46,163 nucleotides of DNA. Source: Faecalimicrobium dakarense (GTDB lineage Bacteria; Bacillota; Clostridia; Peptostreptococcales; Peptostreptococcaceae). Location of the stretch: the NCBI RefSeq assembly GCF_000499525.1, contig NZ_HG529344.1, positions 1 through 46,163 on the forward strand. The letters are read 5' to 3'. The notes beneath the pieces are model-generated. The model made no database searches, was not told the DNA's origin, and saw nothing but the letters and a program-made list of their open reading frames with translations. This document shows, piece after piece, positions 1-9,525 of the stretch. Within the stretch, counting starts at the first letter, position 1, and every line of letters begins with the position of its first letter. Made by a program: the position numbers and the translations under genes.

Positions 1-439
1 GTATTATAACTTTTTTGTAATTATATTTTTTTAGTTCATTATATATATCAATTTCGGCACCTTTAGTGTGTAAATTCACTATTTTATTTCTCTTTACACT
101 TTCTGCTAATATAAACTTAAATACTTCTCTTTGTTTTTCATAAGTTGATGTATCTTCTACCCATACATAATCTAGTCCTATTTCCCCTATTAATTCACTT
201 TCTTCTATATAAGGAATAAGTTTTTTTAAATCCCCATTAAATTTTGAAGCTCTCCAAGGATGTATTCCAAAACAAGGTTTTATATATTCACTTTTTTTAC
301 TGTATTCTTTATTTTTTAAATAGCTTTCTATATCCATACTATTAGCTAATGTAATTATTTTATTTTTATTTATTTCATTTATTGCAATTTCTATATTATC
401 TTCAAAAAAATCTAAATGTGTATGTGAGTCTATATACAT
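1..439 (-). CDS. TatD family metal-dependent hydrolase, 3' end cut by window edge
   Basis: Seen by translating the minus strand from an ATG at 439, preceded by a GGGAGG ribosome binding site. The frame stays open for 146 residues to the window edge, so the C-terminal part of a normally ~255-residue protein is missing. It opens with the metal-binding DSHTHLD motif, then GIHPW, GEIGLD (metal-ligand Glu) and a NLHTKG segment where family members carry a conserved His. TatD proteins are TIM-barrel deoxyribonucleases or related phosphoesterases in the cytoplasm. The substrate cannot be told from the sequence. It appears to be transcribed alone, as a terminator separates it from the next gene upstream. 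Confidence 0.85.
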   Translation of the reverse strand, partial: MYIDSHTHLDFFEDNIEIAINEINKNKIITLANSMDIESYLKNKEYSKKSEYIKPCFGIHPWRASKFNGDLKKLIPYIEESELIGEIGLDYVWVEDTSTYEKQREVFKFILAESVKRNKIVNLHTKGAEIDIYNELKKYNYKKVII

Positions 440-568
440 AAATCCTCCCAATTCTAATATTTTTAGTAACAAATTTCTTCTATTTATAAATTTAGTTATG
501 ATATTTATAATCAATTGTATATTCTATAAATATAATAATATCACTTTTTAATCAATGCTATCATAATT

Positions 569-612
569 AAATAAAAAGCTCTACTTAATAGCCAAGTAGA
601 GCTTTTTATTTA
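569..612. terminator. Terminator between yyaL-like gene and TatD gene
   Basis: Near-perfect inverted repeat with arms AAAAAGCTCTACTT and AAGTAGAGCTTTTT around a 7-base loop, flanked by A and T runs on both sides. It lies immediately after the stop codon of the minus-strand gene that starts at 2625 and should terminate it. A close copy of the stem recurs at 3407-3438. Confidence 0.8.
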
Positions 613-2625
613 ATTTATACTTTCTTTTAATTTTTCTATATCGTTGAATGGTTGTGAACAACTATTATTTTGACAAATATAATATGTTGTTTTATTATCT
701 TTTAATCCATAGTCCGATAAGTATGGTATCAATTCTTTTTTATAATTTTCATCTTTTACTATCACTATAGTATTTGGATTATAAATTTCATTTAATACAT
801 CTTTTAAAGCTTTTACATCTTCTTTATTTTTAGCCACACATACTATCTCTTTTGAAGGATATATTTTATACATTAATGCAGTTAGATAAAAACTATATCC
901 AGTTGGTTCAGATTTTAAGCTATGAAGATATATTTTTAGTTGTTTTTGCGCTAATTCTTCTAGATTAACATCTCCTGTAATACTTGCTAATTTAATTAGA
1001 TTATAAGTAGCTACTGAGTTTCCTGATGGTTTAGCTCCATCATCTAAGTCTTTTGGTCTGCTTATTAATTCTTCTGCATCTTTTCCATATAAGAAGAATC
1101 CTCCATTTTTATTATCCCAGAAAAGTTTTATACTTTCTTTATTTAGTTTAATAGCTTCTTCTAAATATTTTATATCAAATGTTGATTCATATAGTGAAAT
1201 ATAAGCCCATACTAAAAATGAATAATCATCTAAATATGCTAGAAAACCTGCATGATTATCTCTGTATCTAGCTAATAATCTACCTTCTTTATTAACAAGT
1301 TTTTCTTTTATAAATTTAATACAATCATTAGCATAACTTAAATAGATTTTGTCTCCTAATAATTTGTAAGCATTAGAAAGAGCTACTACCATTAACCCAT
1401 TCCATGAAGTAAGTATTTTATCGTCTTTGTGTAAGGTAGTTCTATTTAATCTGTAATCAAATATTTTCTTTCTAAATTCATTTATTTTTTCGTCTTCTTT
1501 ATCAAATTTATCATTATTTAAAAGATTTAATATATTTTTCCCTTCAAAATTACCACTGTCAGTTACTCCATAATAACTATTGAAATACTTAGCATCTTCC
1601 TCTCCCAATACTTTTATTATCTCTAATGGGTTAAATACATAAAATTTACCTTCTTCACCTTCGCTATCAGCATCTTGTGCAGAATAAAATCCTCCATCAT
1701 TATCTCTTAATTCTCTTATTACATAATCAATAGTTTTTATAGCTATATTTTTATATAGTTCTTTTTTAGTTATACTGTAAGCCTCTAAATAAGTAATTAT
1801 AAGCATTGCATTATCATAAAGCATTTTCTCAAAATGAGGAACTAACCACATTTTATCTGTTGAATATCTAGAAAATCCATATCCTATATGATCAAATAAT
1901 CCACCTCTATACATATATTCAAGAGTTTTTTCAGCCATAGCTAAACTTTGATTATCTCCTTCTAACTTATAATATTTTAAAAATAGTAGTATATTTTGAG
2001 GTGCAGGAAATTTTGGTTCTTGACCAAATCCACCATATTCTCTATCATAAGCTAATTTAAATATTTTAACAGCGCTGTCTACTAAAGATTTATCTAAATT
2101 TCCTTCTATACTTTTAGGCTCAAAGCTTTTTTGTACAAAGTTTAATATTTCTTCTGTTGATTCATTTATTAAATTTTTATCAGTTTTGTATTTATGAGAT
2201 AATTTCTCTAATAAATCTATAATTCCTATTTTATTATATCTCTGATATTTTGGAAAATATGTTCCCGCAAAAAATGGCTTTTTATCAGGAGTCATAATAA
2301 TAGTTAGTGGCCATCCACCACTTCCTGTTATAGCTTGACATACTTTCATATATACACTATCTACATCAGGCCTTTCTTCTCTATCTACTTTTATAGATAT
2401 AAAGTTATCATTTAAAACTTCGGCTACTTCTTCATCTTCAAATGACTCCTTTTCCATAACATGACACCAGTGACAAGTTGAATATCCAATACTTAAAAAT
2501 ATGGGCTTATCTTCTTCTTTTACCCTTTCAAAAGCTTTGTCGCTCCAAGGATACCAATTAACTGGATTATATGCATGTTGTAGTAGATAAGGACTTTTTT
2601 CATTAATAAGATTATTTGATTTCAT
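610..2625 (-). CDS. YyaL-type thioredoxin-domain protein (DUF255 / SSP411 family)
   Basis: 671 residues, the usual length of this family. The N-terminal thioredoxin-like domain (about 1-165) carries the signature [15 protein letters not shown] with a CxxC at 51-54. The remainder (about 180-600) looks like the alpha/alpha toroid of six-hairpin glycosidases and epimerases, with motifs such as [23 protein letters not shown] and [15 protein letters not shown]. There is no signal peptide, so it is probably cytoplasmic. The biochemical role is not established for bacterial members; a redox or sugar-modifying function is only inferred from the folds. The start is supported by AAGGAG just upstream. 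Terminators on both sides suggest a single-gene unit. Confidence 0.9.
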   Translation of the reverse strand: MKSNNLINEKSPYLLQHAYNPVNWYPWSDKAFERVKEEDKPIFLSIGYSTCHWCHVMEKESFEDEEVAEVLNDNFISIKVDREERPDVDSVYMKVCQAITGSGGWPLTIIMTPDKKPFFAGTYFPKYQRYNKIGIIDLLEKLSHKYKTDKNLINESTEEILNFVQKSFEPKSIEGNLDKSLVDSAVKIFKLAYDREYGGFGQEPKFPAPQNILLFLKYYKLEGDNQSLAMAEKTLEYMYRGGLFDHIGYGFSRYSTDKMWLVPHFEKMLYDNAMLIITYLEAYSITKKELYKNIAIKTIDYVIRELRDNDGGFYSAQDADSEGEEGKFYVFNPLEIIKVLGEEDAKYFNSYYGVTDSGNFEGKNILNLLNNDKFDKEDEKINEFRKKIFDYRLNRTTLHKDDKILTSWNGLMVVALSNAYKLLGDKIYLSYANDCIKFIKEKLVNKEGRLLARYRDNHAGFLAYLDDYSFLVWAYISLYESTFDIKYLEEAIKLNKESIKLFWDNKNGGFFLYGKDAEELISRPKDLDDGAKPSGNSVATYNLIKLASITGDVNLEELAQKQLKIYLHSLKSEPTGYSFYLTALMYKIYPSKEIVCVAKNKEDVKALKDVLNEIYNPNTIVIVKDENYKKELIPYLSDYGLKDNKTTYYICQNNSCSQPFNDIEKLKESIN

Positions 2626-2706
2626 AATTTATCTCCTTAGAAATTACGTTTACTTTATTAGTTCCCATTTAAAGTTTATATTAAAACATTAGTCTATATT
2701 TTATAT

Positions 2707-2751
2707 ACTAAAAAACTCTCTTATTAATTATTAACAAGGGAGCTTTTTAGT
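2707..2751. terminator. Bidirectional terminator
   Basis: Arms ACTAAAAA-(A)-CTCTCTT and AAGGGAG-(C)-TTTTTAGT with one G-U pair and one internal mismatch. It follows the stop of the minus-strand gene at 2763-3338. Confidence 0.7.
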
Positions 2752-2762
2752 ACATAAAATAA

Positions 2763-3338
2763 CTATTCTAGATTAATATATTTATTATCATAAGTATTAA
2801 ACACAACTTCTATCAAAGTATCATCACTTGATTTATAAGATGAAATTATAAGATCTTCAATAACCCTTACAGTTATTTCATTAAAATTTCCATATATATC
2901 ACTTAAATCATCATTAAAAAATTGAGTTATAGATTTAGAAAATAAGACAACTACTTTACCTGATAGAGGTTTAGGTATTTCACTTTGAGGAACTACTACT
3001 ACTCCTTTAAATAATATATTATCTTTAAAGGCTGCATTCATTAGTAACTCTACATCATCTAATGTATATTCAGTTTTGCCATCTGGATAAGGTATAACTC
3101 CTATCATAGGATTTTTTATAACTATTTTAACATTTATATTACCTAGTTCAAAGACTGGCTTAATTACTTGTCTAAGAGCTAGAGCAGTTGTCATTTTTTT
3201 TGCAGTTATTTCTATTTTATAATTTACATTATCTATGTTTTCTAACTCTCCAACTAATAATTCTTGATCATTTGAAAGAGTATAATATATTTTTCTCCAT
3301 AGCGTATTCCACGGTGGAGTTAATTTTAAATCTTGCAT
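2763..3338 (-). CDS. Conserved clostridial protein of unknown function
   Basis: 191 residues, starting at an ATG with AGGAGTGG seven bases upstream. The N-terminal sequence LTPPWNTLWRKIYYTL followed by NDQELLVGELEN is of a kind I recall from hypothetical proteins of anaerobic clostridia, but I cannot attach a function. There is no signal peptide, membrane segment or recognisable catalytic motif. The composition looks like a soluble alpha/beta protein with several beta-type stretches (KVVVLFSKS, ITVRVIEDLIIS). It is flanked by terminators on both sides, so it is probably monocistronic. It may be a real housekeeping gene because it is intact in a window with many broken small genes. Confidence 0.8.
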   Translation of the reverse strand: MQDLKLTPPWNTLWRKIYYTLSNDQELLVGELENIDNVNYKIEITAKKMTTALALRQVIKPVFELGNINVKIVIKNPMIGVIPYPDGKTEYTLDDVELLMNAAFKDNILFKGVVVVPQSEIPKPLSGKVVVLFSKSITQFFNDDLSDIYGNFNEITVRVIEDLIISSYKSSDDTLIEVVFNTYDNKYINLE

Positions 3339-3406
3339 ATTACCACTCCTCTTTTTATTTCTTTAATATTATATTCATTTTTAGACATTTTGTTACAAAA
3401 TAAGAC

Positions 3407-3438
3407 AAAGCCCTACTTGCTTTCCCAAGTAGAGCTTT
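3407..3438. terminator. Terminator after the HugZ-like gene
   Basis: Hairpin AAAGC-(C)-CTACTTG / CAAGTAG-(A)-GCTTT with one mismatch, next to the stop codon of the gene that starts at 4104. The right arm AAGTAGAGCTTT is the same as in the terminator at 569-612. Confidence 0.7.
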
Positions 3439-3444
3439 ACATTT

Positions 3445-4104
3445 TTAATTTCTATGTCCTATTCCAGTTACTTGCTTTGATTGTATCTCCCCATCAACAA
3501 ATTTTATGTCAAAAGCTTGACCAAATCCTTTTACAAGTCTTCCGTGCATTATATCAAATTCAAACATGTCAAAATCCATTTTTTTAAACATTGCCATCAT
3601 TTTAGGATCATGTACTTCATCAAATTTGTTAAATACAGATTCATTAACTGCTTCTAAAATTTTGGCTTCACAGTCAAATGATAGTCTAGCCCTCGCAAAT
3701 ATTGTTTGAGCTTTACTTTCATCTTCTATTATCATAACTGAGCACTTTTTATTATCTCTTAAGTTATAATAGTGGTTAGCTGCTTTGCTTAAGTATACAT
3801 ATATTTTTTCACCTATCATAACAAAAGGTGCATAACTTATTGCTGGATTGTTATCTTTATCTATTGAACTTATCATCAAACTTTTTTGATCTTTTAATAA
3901 TTTTTCCATGGTATTATTCTCCTTATGTCCTATAAACTTATATTTAATATCAACTTCAATACCTAGTCCTTTTAATAATTTATTTATACCCATAACTGAA
4001 TCATAATCACAAAATATTGAAACTTTTTTACTTTCTTCATAGAAGTTAAATTTACGTTTAATTCCAAATATATGATTTTTCACACTCTTTATCTCATCAT
4101 TCAT
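3445..4104 (-). CDS. HugZ-like haem utilisation / PNPOx-fold protein
   Basis: 219 residues. The central and C-terminal part (about 65-200) looks like a split-barrel flavin-type fold of the pyridoxamine phosphate oxidase superfamily (SLMISSIDKDNNPAISYAPFVMIG...YVYLSKAANHYYNL). The C-terminal GRLVKGFGQAFDI closely matches the haem-binding tail of HugZ/HutZ haem oxygenases. HugZ proteins bind haem and release iron from it; that activity is inferred here. The N-terminal 60 residues fit the extra domain of the HugZ type. The start ATG has only a modest purine tract (GAAGAG), with an in-frame stop 12 bases upstream. No clear Fur box was seen upstream. Confidence 0.75.
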   Translation of the reverse strand: MNDEIKSVKNHIFGIKRKFNFYEESKKVSIFCDYDSVMGINKLLKGLGIEVDIKYKFIGHKENNTMEKLLKDQKSLMISSIDKDNNPAISYAPFVMIGEKIYVYLSKAANHYYNLRDNKKCSVMIIEDESKAQTIFARARLSFDCEAKILEAVNESVFNKFDEVHDPKMMAMFKKMDFDMFEFDIMHGRLVKGFGQAFDIKFVDGEIQSKQVTGIGHRN

Positions 4105-4137
4105 TTTAGCTCTTCACTATAAGATAAGGAATTTTAA

Positions 4138-4260
4138 TTTTTCGATACAGGAAAATCTTTAGGTGCTAACCCTATATTAAAAATGGGCTCTGGTGTAGCA
4201 TGGATAATGCCGTTTCAAAGTGCAATATTGGCTCCTTTAAATAAATATACAATTTTATAA
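4138..4260 (+). pseudogene. C-terminal remnant of an unidentified (membrane?) protein
   Basis: A plus-strand frame with no start codon encodes 40 residues that read like real protein: GKSLGANPILKMGSGVAW followed by IMPFQSAILAPLNKYTIL and a stop at 4258. An in-frame stop lies just before it at 4135. An intrinsic terminator follows at once. The hydrophobic stretch suggests the last membrane segment of a transporter. I cannot identify the family. It probably marks the deletion scar of a former plus-strand gene. Confidence 0.45.
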
Positions 4261-4263
4261 AAT

Positions 4264-4293
4264 AAAAACAGCTAAATTAATTTAGCTGTTTTT
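4264..4293. terminator. Bidirectional terminator
   Basis: Perfect hairpin AAAACAGCTAAATT / AATTTAGCTGTTTT followed by a T8 run on the plus strand and preceded by an A run. It serves the plus-strand remnant and the minus-strand LytTR regulator gene that ends at 4304. Confidence 0.8.
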
Positions 4294-4303
4294 TTTATAA
4301 ATT

Positions 4304-5043
4304 TTATACAGAATTTTTACTATCTACCATATTGTCTATAATCTTATTTATTAAAAGCATCGAAATAAGACATCTGCTTCCATCTTCCATAAATAAAATT
4401 CTTTGCTTTTTATCAATACGTGATACTTTATCTTTATTTACAATAAAAGATCTATGGCATTTGATAAATCTTTTATCTAATTTATCTTCTATATCTTTTA
4501 AAGTTCCTTTAAATTCTACATAACTATCATATGTATGTAAGGCTATTGTTCTTTTTTTGCAGTCTCAAAGAAAAGAATATCATCATACCTTATTCTCTCT
4601 ACACATTGGTTATTTTCTATTGTTATGTATTCACTCTCAATATTTTTACTAAACTCTTCATCTATAAAAGTCAAACATTCATCTACTTTTTTATAAATCC
4701 CTTCTATACTATCTTTAACTATATAATCTACAGCCCGTATGTGATATTTAAATGTAAGCTGACTCATTTCTGGATGAGATGTAACCATTACTATAATGGC
4801 ATTTTTATCTATATCATTTATTCTTCTAGCTAATTCAATACCATTTATATCTTGACCTATTTCTATATCTAAAAAATAAACCCCATTAGATTTATTTTTA
4901 CGTATATAATCTAATATTTCATATGCTGAATTTGTGGATAATTGTACTTTTCCTTTTATCCCTTTGTTAATTAATATTTCTTCTATAGTATTTTTTAAAT
5001 TTTTTCTTTGTTCTTTATTATCTTCACATATAAATATATTCAA
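4304..5043 (-). pseudogene. AgrA-like LytTR response regulator, interrupted by a -1 frameshift
   Basis: Frame one (5043 to 4543) encodes a receiver domain with ICEDN at the start, phospho-acceptor Asp59 in GVYFLDIEIG and a VMVTSHPE segment, then the first strand of a LytTR DNA-binding domain (RIRYDDILFFET). It stops at a TAG after GCA AAA AAA GAA CAA. The -1 frame continues as IALHTYDSYVEFKGTLKD and on through the conserved FIKCHRSFIVN to a stop at 4304, completing a ~246-residue AgrA-type protein. One missing base in the A7 run (plus-strand 4552-4558) explains it. The codons present a canonical A AAA AAA slippery heptamer, so recoding cannot be excluded. The partner kinase lies 13 bp upstream. 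Confidence 0.85.
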
Positions 5044-5056
5044 ATATCTCTCTCCC

Positions 5057-6316
5057 CTAGCTATATATCTCTAGTTTTTGTATAAAATTTTCATCTAACT
5101 TAATTGAAAAACAAATATCTTCATATTTGTCTAATATATCATTTAAATTACTCAATCCTATACCTCTATTTCTTCCTTTTGTAGAAATGCCTCCTTTAAA
5201 TAATTCGGCTAAACTGTCTATTTTCTTTATATATGTATTTGAAATTAAAAAAGATGTACAACTCGAATTTGTATCTATGCATATATCTATACTAGGTTCT
5301 TTACATTCTAGACTTGCTTCTATACAGTTATCTAATATAATGCCTATGACCCTACATAAATCTACAACATTCATATTAATATTTTTTATATTCTCATATA
5401 TGGTTATATTTATATTTATTCCTAAGTCTTCAGCCTTTATTAATTTAGATAAAATTAATCCCTTAAGTTCTATATTCTTTATATTTGATATTGATGTAAT
5501 ATTAAAATTATATGAATCTAAATTTTCGCTTAAAGGCTCTATATTAGAATTGAAAAACTTTTTTAAACCTTCCATATCATTTTCTTGCATATACCCGTTC
5601 ATAGACAATAAAATATTTTTATAGTCATGTCTAAATTTTTTCATTTCGTTGGTCATAACTTCTAACTTCTTATTATATTTATTTATTTCGTTCAATCTAT
5701 TTTCATTGTTTATCATACTTACTAAAAGTATAAATGCTATAAATGTTATAAAATATAAAATCAATAGTATTCTTCCTGAAGGTTGACTTATATCTTCTAT
5801 TCTAAGTAACTTTATTTGTCTCATAGTCTCTAAGTATATTAGAAGTACTAATATAGACGTTAGTATAATCATTGTTTGAATTTTGACATTGAACTTTTCT
5901 ATATTTCTCATTACTGATTTATTTATATATCTAGCCAATAAAAATAGTAACAGATAAATAATTATATAGTATATTCCTATATTTAATATATTACGATCTT
6001 TATATATGCTTATATTAAACATATCAAAATGTATATTGTAACAAACAATATTAACAACCATACTTAGTAAAGTTGTACTAAGCGGAACTATAATAGTAAG
6101 TGATATCTTCTTTGTAGCTTTATATATAATAAATGACATAATAACATTTCCAACGTACAAAGGTGATATTTTTAAATATTTATAAGCGCTTAATAACAAT
6201 ATATATATAATAAAAGAATATATTATTATTAAAAATTTATTAACTTTTAATTTATATATGTTTGTAAAAGTTAATACCATACCTATATATGCTAGAATTG
6301 TATAAAAACATATCAT
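5057..6316 (-). CDS. AgrC-like GHKL sensor histidine kinase
   Basis: 419 residues. About six hydrophobic helices fill residues 1-200, followed by a coiled segment and the phospho-acceptor motif KFRHDYKN (His230), typical of AgrC/ComD-type kinases. A GHKL ATPase domain follows, with the N-box DLCRVIGIILDNCIEASLE and the G-box RGIGLSNLNDIL. Such kinases sense peptides through the membrane domain and phosphorylate a LytTR regulator. The regulator gene lies directly downstream. No agrB or agrD gene is visible, so the signal may be the transport substrate of the upstream ABC genes rather than an autoinducer (inference). The start has AAGGGGAAAT upstream. Confidence 0.9.
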   Translation of the reverse strand: MICFYTILAYIGMVLTFTNIYKLKVNKFLIIIYSFIIYILLLSAYKYLKISPLYVGNVIMSFIIYKATKKISLTIIVPLSTTLLSMVVNIVCYNIHFDMFNISIYKDRNILNIGIYYIIIYLLLFLLARYINKSVMRNIEKFNVKIQTMIILTSILVLLIYLETMRQIKLLRIEDISQPSGRILLILYFITFIAFILLVSMINNENRLNEINKYNKKLEVMTNEMKKFRHDYKNILLSMNGYMQENDMEGLKKFFNSNIEPLSENLDSYNFNITSISNIKNIELKGLILSKLIKAEDLGININITIYENIKNINMNVVDLCRVIGIILDNCIEASLECKEPSIDICIDTNSSCTSFLISNTYIKKIDSLAELFKGGISTKGRNRGIGLSNLNDILDKYEDICFSIKLDENFIQKLEIYS

Positions 6317-6387
6317 TTTATTTCCCCTTTAAATAGTATTGCTAGTAATTAAAAATCATTTTTAAATCTTTAACTTGTTATATTTCT

Positions 6388-8015
6388 CTATGCTTTAAAT
6401 ATTTTATTCCAGCTTAATTTAATAAATAGTAATAATACTATAAAATAAATTCCTGTATATAATAAACTACTACTAGCTATAAAATGTATTATAGTTATAG
6501 TCCCTACAACAAACATTGACTTTATCATAGTTAAAATATTTTCACCTGAGTTAGTATTTTTATACTCTGATGAAAAAGGAAGCTCTTTTTTATTAAGTTT
6601 AAATGTAACCATAGAAGTAACTATTATAGCTTCAAACATAACAGCTAAATGAATTATAACTTTAGCTTTAAATATTAATAAAAATCCTATACTTAATGCT
6701 ATAAAGACAGGAAGTATTAACTTATATATACTAGCTTTAAACATACCTGAATATAAATTTTTCTCATCTTTTATAGGAAGTACATCATAAATCCAAGATG
6801 CTTCATACTGACTTGAGAACTTAAGAGTAGTAACTATAGTTTGACTCATTAAAACAAACATATAACCCATTAGGTAATATTTCTCATTGCTTAAACTATT
6901 TATATAATTTATTATCCCACTTGAATCATATGAAGACATCATCATTATAAATGGCATGAAAGTAGCTAGGGCTAACGATGGGTACACTTTAGTTTTAAAG
7001 TCTCTATCTTTATCTAATACATTATATACGAAATTGAAAAATGTTCTTTCTTCTTTATCTTTACAAATAATTTTACTTGCTTTGTAAGACACGCTCTCTT
7101 TATTTTTTATGCTCTTATAAGTATTATCACTTAATTTTTGAAGATTATATTCAAATGTTGGTATAAGCTTTATATATATAAATATTGATACTATCGGTAC
7201 TATTAATGATAGTACACTTAGTACTCTTATTATATTATTTGGTTCATTTCCTAAAAATATATTAAAGTTAGCTCCAAACCACATTGGAGGAAGTAGTATA
7301 TTCCAAATTTTAGGAACATATACAAACTTCATATCTACAAAACTAAAAGCTCTAATTACAAATTGATATCCTACTACAAATATAAGCAAAAATCCTATTT
7401 GGAATGCATTTATCATATCTTTTAGCTTTTCCCCACTATATAACTTTAATATAACAAAATACATACTTGCAGTTATTATAATCATCAATATATCTATAAA
7501 TAATATGCTAACTAAAAGTAATACAAAATACATTATACCATATCTAAACGATGCAATAAGTCCACCTCCACCTATTGCTAAGCTTAAAAGAGATATGTAT
7601 ATAAATATATGCGTAATTTTTGCTGCATTTAACGTTTTTGGATCTACCCCTTTAGTGGCTATTATATCTTTATCATTTATATCTAATATAACGCTTGAAA
7701 AATCTGATATAAAAACGCTTAAAATCATTATCATAAAGAAACTAAAATATAAACTCATTTTTATAATAGGATTTATATCCATAATAATTATGGGTGCTGA
7801 AAATAATCCTATTATTGCATAAACTATTAATGCAGTAAAAAATAGTTTTTATCTTTAGTTGTATCTTCATTAAATCCTGCTACATTTTGCCCACGTCTTC
7901 CATCCATTACTAATTTAGATTGGACAATTAATCTCATTATCTTATAGTTTACTCCAGATTTTTGGTAGATACCTTTGAATAAATCTAAGATTTTTAATAT
8001 AAAAAATTCCTTCAT
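6388..8015 (-). pseudogene. ABC-2-like transporter permease, interrupted by a -1 frameshift
   Basis: The ATG at 8015 opens two bases after the ATPase stop codon, with AAGGAG inside the end of the ATPase gene. The first 62 residues (FFILKILDLFKGIYQKSG...) stop at 7827. The -1 frame runs on without a break (TALIVYAIIGLFSAPIIIM) into the long membrane ORF starting at 7782. Joined, the protein has about 542 residues and roughly 12 membrane segments, comparable with large two-component ABC permeases. The shift lies in a T6 run (plus-strand A6, 7837-7842). The codons TTT TTA sit in a U UUU UUA heptamer, a well-known -1 slippery site. Deletion, assembly error and recoding are all possible. Confidence 0.85.
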
Positions 8016-8017
8016 AT

Positions 8018-8803
8018 CTATTCTCCTTTTAAAATATCTACAAATTTATGTGCAAGTTCACTATGTTCATCAAATCCTGTAAGATTATTAAATATTTCTT
8101 CCAGAGAACCTTCAAAATTACAATTTTTTATTTCTTCAAAGTTACCGTCAGCCACTATATTACCTTCATTTAAAAGTATTATTCTATCACTAAGCTTTTC
8201 AACAACTTCCATTATATGAGATGAATAAAAAATAGTCTTGCCATCTTCTTTTAGCTTTTGCAGTATTTCTTTTATAAGAAGAACACTATTTGCATCAAGT
8301 CCACTTAGTGGCTCATCTAAAAATAATATATCTGGATTATGAATTAAAGCTGATATTATTACAACCTTTTGCTTCATTCCCTTTGAGAAAGAAGATAGCC
8401 TTGAATTATATGCTTCTTCTATACCTAAAACTTCCATAAGCTTCAAAGCCTTTTCATCACATTCTTCATAATCAAGGCCATATATTTGCCCTGTAAATGT
8501 AAGATATTCTCTTGCCGTTAAGCTCTCATATACTTTTGCTATTTCTGGAACATATCCTATTTTTCCTTTATAATTTTTATCTTCATTTTCAATATCTTGT
8601 CCAAATATAGATACTTCTCCACTATATCCTTTTACTAAACCTAAAAGTATTTTTATTGTTGTACTTTTTCCTGCACCATTTGAACCGATATATCCTATTA
8701 TATTCCCCTTATATATCTCTAAGTTTATTCCTTTTAAGACTTCTTTATCGCCATAAGTCATTTTAAGGTTTTTTATTTCTATTATTTTTTCTGAATTACT
8801 CAT
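8018..8803 (-). CDS. ABC transporter ATP-binding protein
   Basis: 261 residues from the ATG at 8803, chosen because GGGAGG sits seven bases before it. A TTG four codons upstream falls on the ribosome binding site itself. Walker A is GSNGAGKST, the signature is a variant SSFSKGMKQK and Walker B is ILFLDEPLSGLD. This arrangement is typical of ABC-2 exporters for peptides or antibiotics. It heads an operon with the permease, kinase and regulator that follow within a few bases of each other. It is intact, although its permease and the regulator are frameshifted. Confidence 0.9.
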   Translation of the reverse strand: MSNSEKIIEIKNLKMTYGDKEVLKGINLEIYKGNIIGYIGSNGAGKSTTIKILLGLVKGYSGEVSIFGQDIENEDKNYKGKIGYVPEIAKVYESLTAREYLTFTGQIYGLDYEECDEKALKLMEVLGIEEAYNSRLSSFSKGMKQKVVIISALIHNPDILFLDEPLSGLDANSVLLIKEILQKLKEDGKTIFYSSHIMEVVEKLSDRIILLNEGNIVADGNFEEIKNCNFEGSLEEIFNNLTGFDEHSELAHKFVDILKGE

Positions 8804-8927
8804 TTTACCTCCCAATAAAGCTATTAATCATTTGATATTATTATAACATAAATATCTATAACTATTAGTTTCAAATTATTAACCATTATCTTAAGCTTTC
8901 GTTGCTTTTTGTTAAAATCTTTAGCAT

Positions 8928-8972
8928 AAAAAATATCGGATAAAGTTATTTAACTTAATATCCGATATTTTT
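8928..8972. terminator. Terminator of the formate/hydrogenase operon
   Basis: Arms AAAAATATCGGAT and ATCCGATATTTTT with an additional inner AAGTTA/TAACTT stem. It lies 25 bp after the last gene of the fdhF-hydA operon, with a T run in the operon direction. Confidence 0.8.
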
Positions 8973-8997
8973 CGTTTATATTAATTTTTGGTTATGA

Positions 8998-9525
8998 TTA
9001 AAAAGACATGCTACTAGATGCTAACCTTCTTTTATTTTTTACAGAAATATCTAAATCTTCTTTTTTAACGATTTTAAAAGCTTGCGTTGGACATACTTTA
9101 ACACACTGAGGACCTTCTTCACTTTCAACACATAAGTCACACTTATTAGCTACTATTTTTTCTTTAAAACATAACTTATTTTCATCAATTTCTTTTAAAT
9201 TTGATAAATCTATTGCACCTATAGGACAAGCTATCATGCAAGTTTTGCATCCTATACATTTTTCCTCTAAAATTTTTATCGAGTCTTTAACTTTAACTAT
9301 ACATCCATTTGGACATGCATTTACACAAACTGCATCCTCGCAATGTCTACATTGTATAGGAGCGCTTACTTTATTAGTCTTTATAACCTCTAATTTAGGA
9401 TTAAAATTTATATCATCTATATTCTTTTCAAAAATATTTTCGTTGCTATGAGCAACTACACAAGCTATCATACAAGTTCTACATCCTATGCATTTATCCG
9501 GATCTGCTATTACAAAAGAGTTCAT
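8998..9525 (-). CDS. HycB/HydN-like polyferredoxin subunit (second copy)
   Basis: 175 residues with four [4Fe-4S] cysteine clusters in order: CIGCRTCMIAC, CRHCEDAVCVNAC, CIGCKTCMIAC and CDLCVESEEGPQCVKVC. This is the 16-Cys pattern of HycB/HydN electron-transfer subunits, which carry electrons between formate dehydrogenase and hydrogenase. Its ATG overlaps the hydA stop codon by one base (TAATG), so the two are translationally coupled. It is a paralogue of the gene at 10919-11470, and two such subunits around HydA match the make-up of hydrogen-dependent CO2 reductase. Confidence 0.9.
   Translation of the reverse strand: MNSFVIADPDKCIGCRTCMIACVVAHSNENIFEKNIDDINFNPKLEVIKTNKVSAPIQCRHCEDAVCVNACPNGCIVKVKDSIKILEEKCIGCKTCMIACPIGAIDLSNLKEIDENKLCFKEKIVANKCDLCVESEEGPQCVKVCPTQAFKIVKKEDLDISVKNKRRLASSSMSF

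Noticed and set aside
3188-3587. Overlapping plus-strand ORFs opposite the 191-residue protein and the HugZ-like gene
   Set aside because: Low-complexity hydrophobic translations, no ribosome binding site, and they cross a terminator.
5127-5624. Plus-strand ORF of 165 residues opposite the AgrC-like kinase
   Set aside because: It is the shadow of the GHKL domain and has no start signal.
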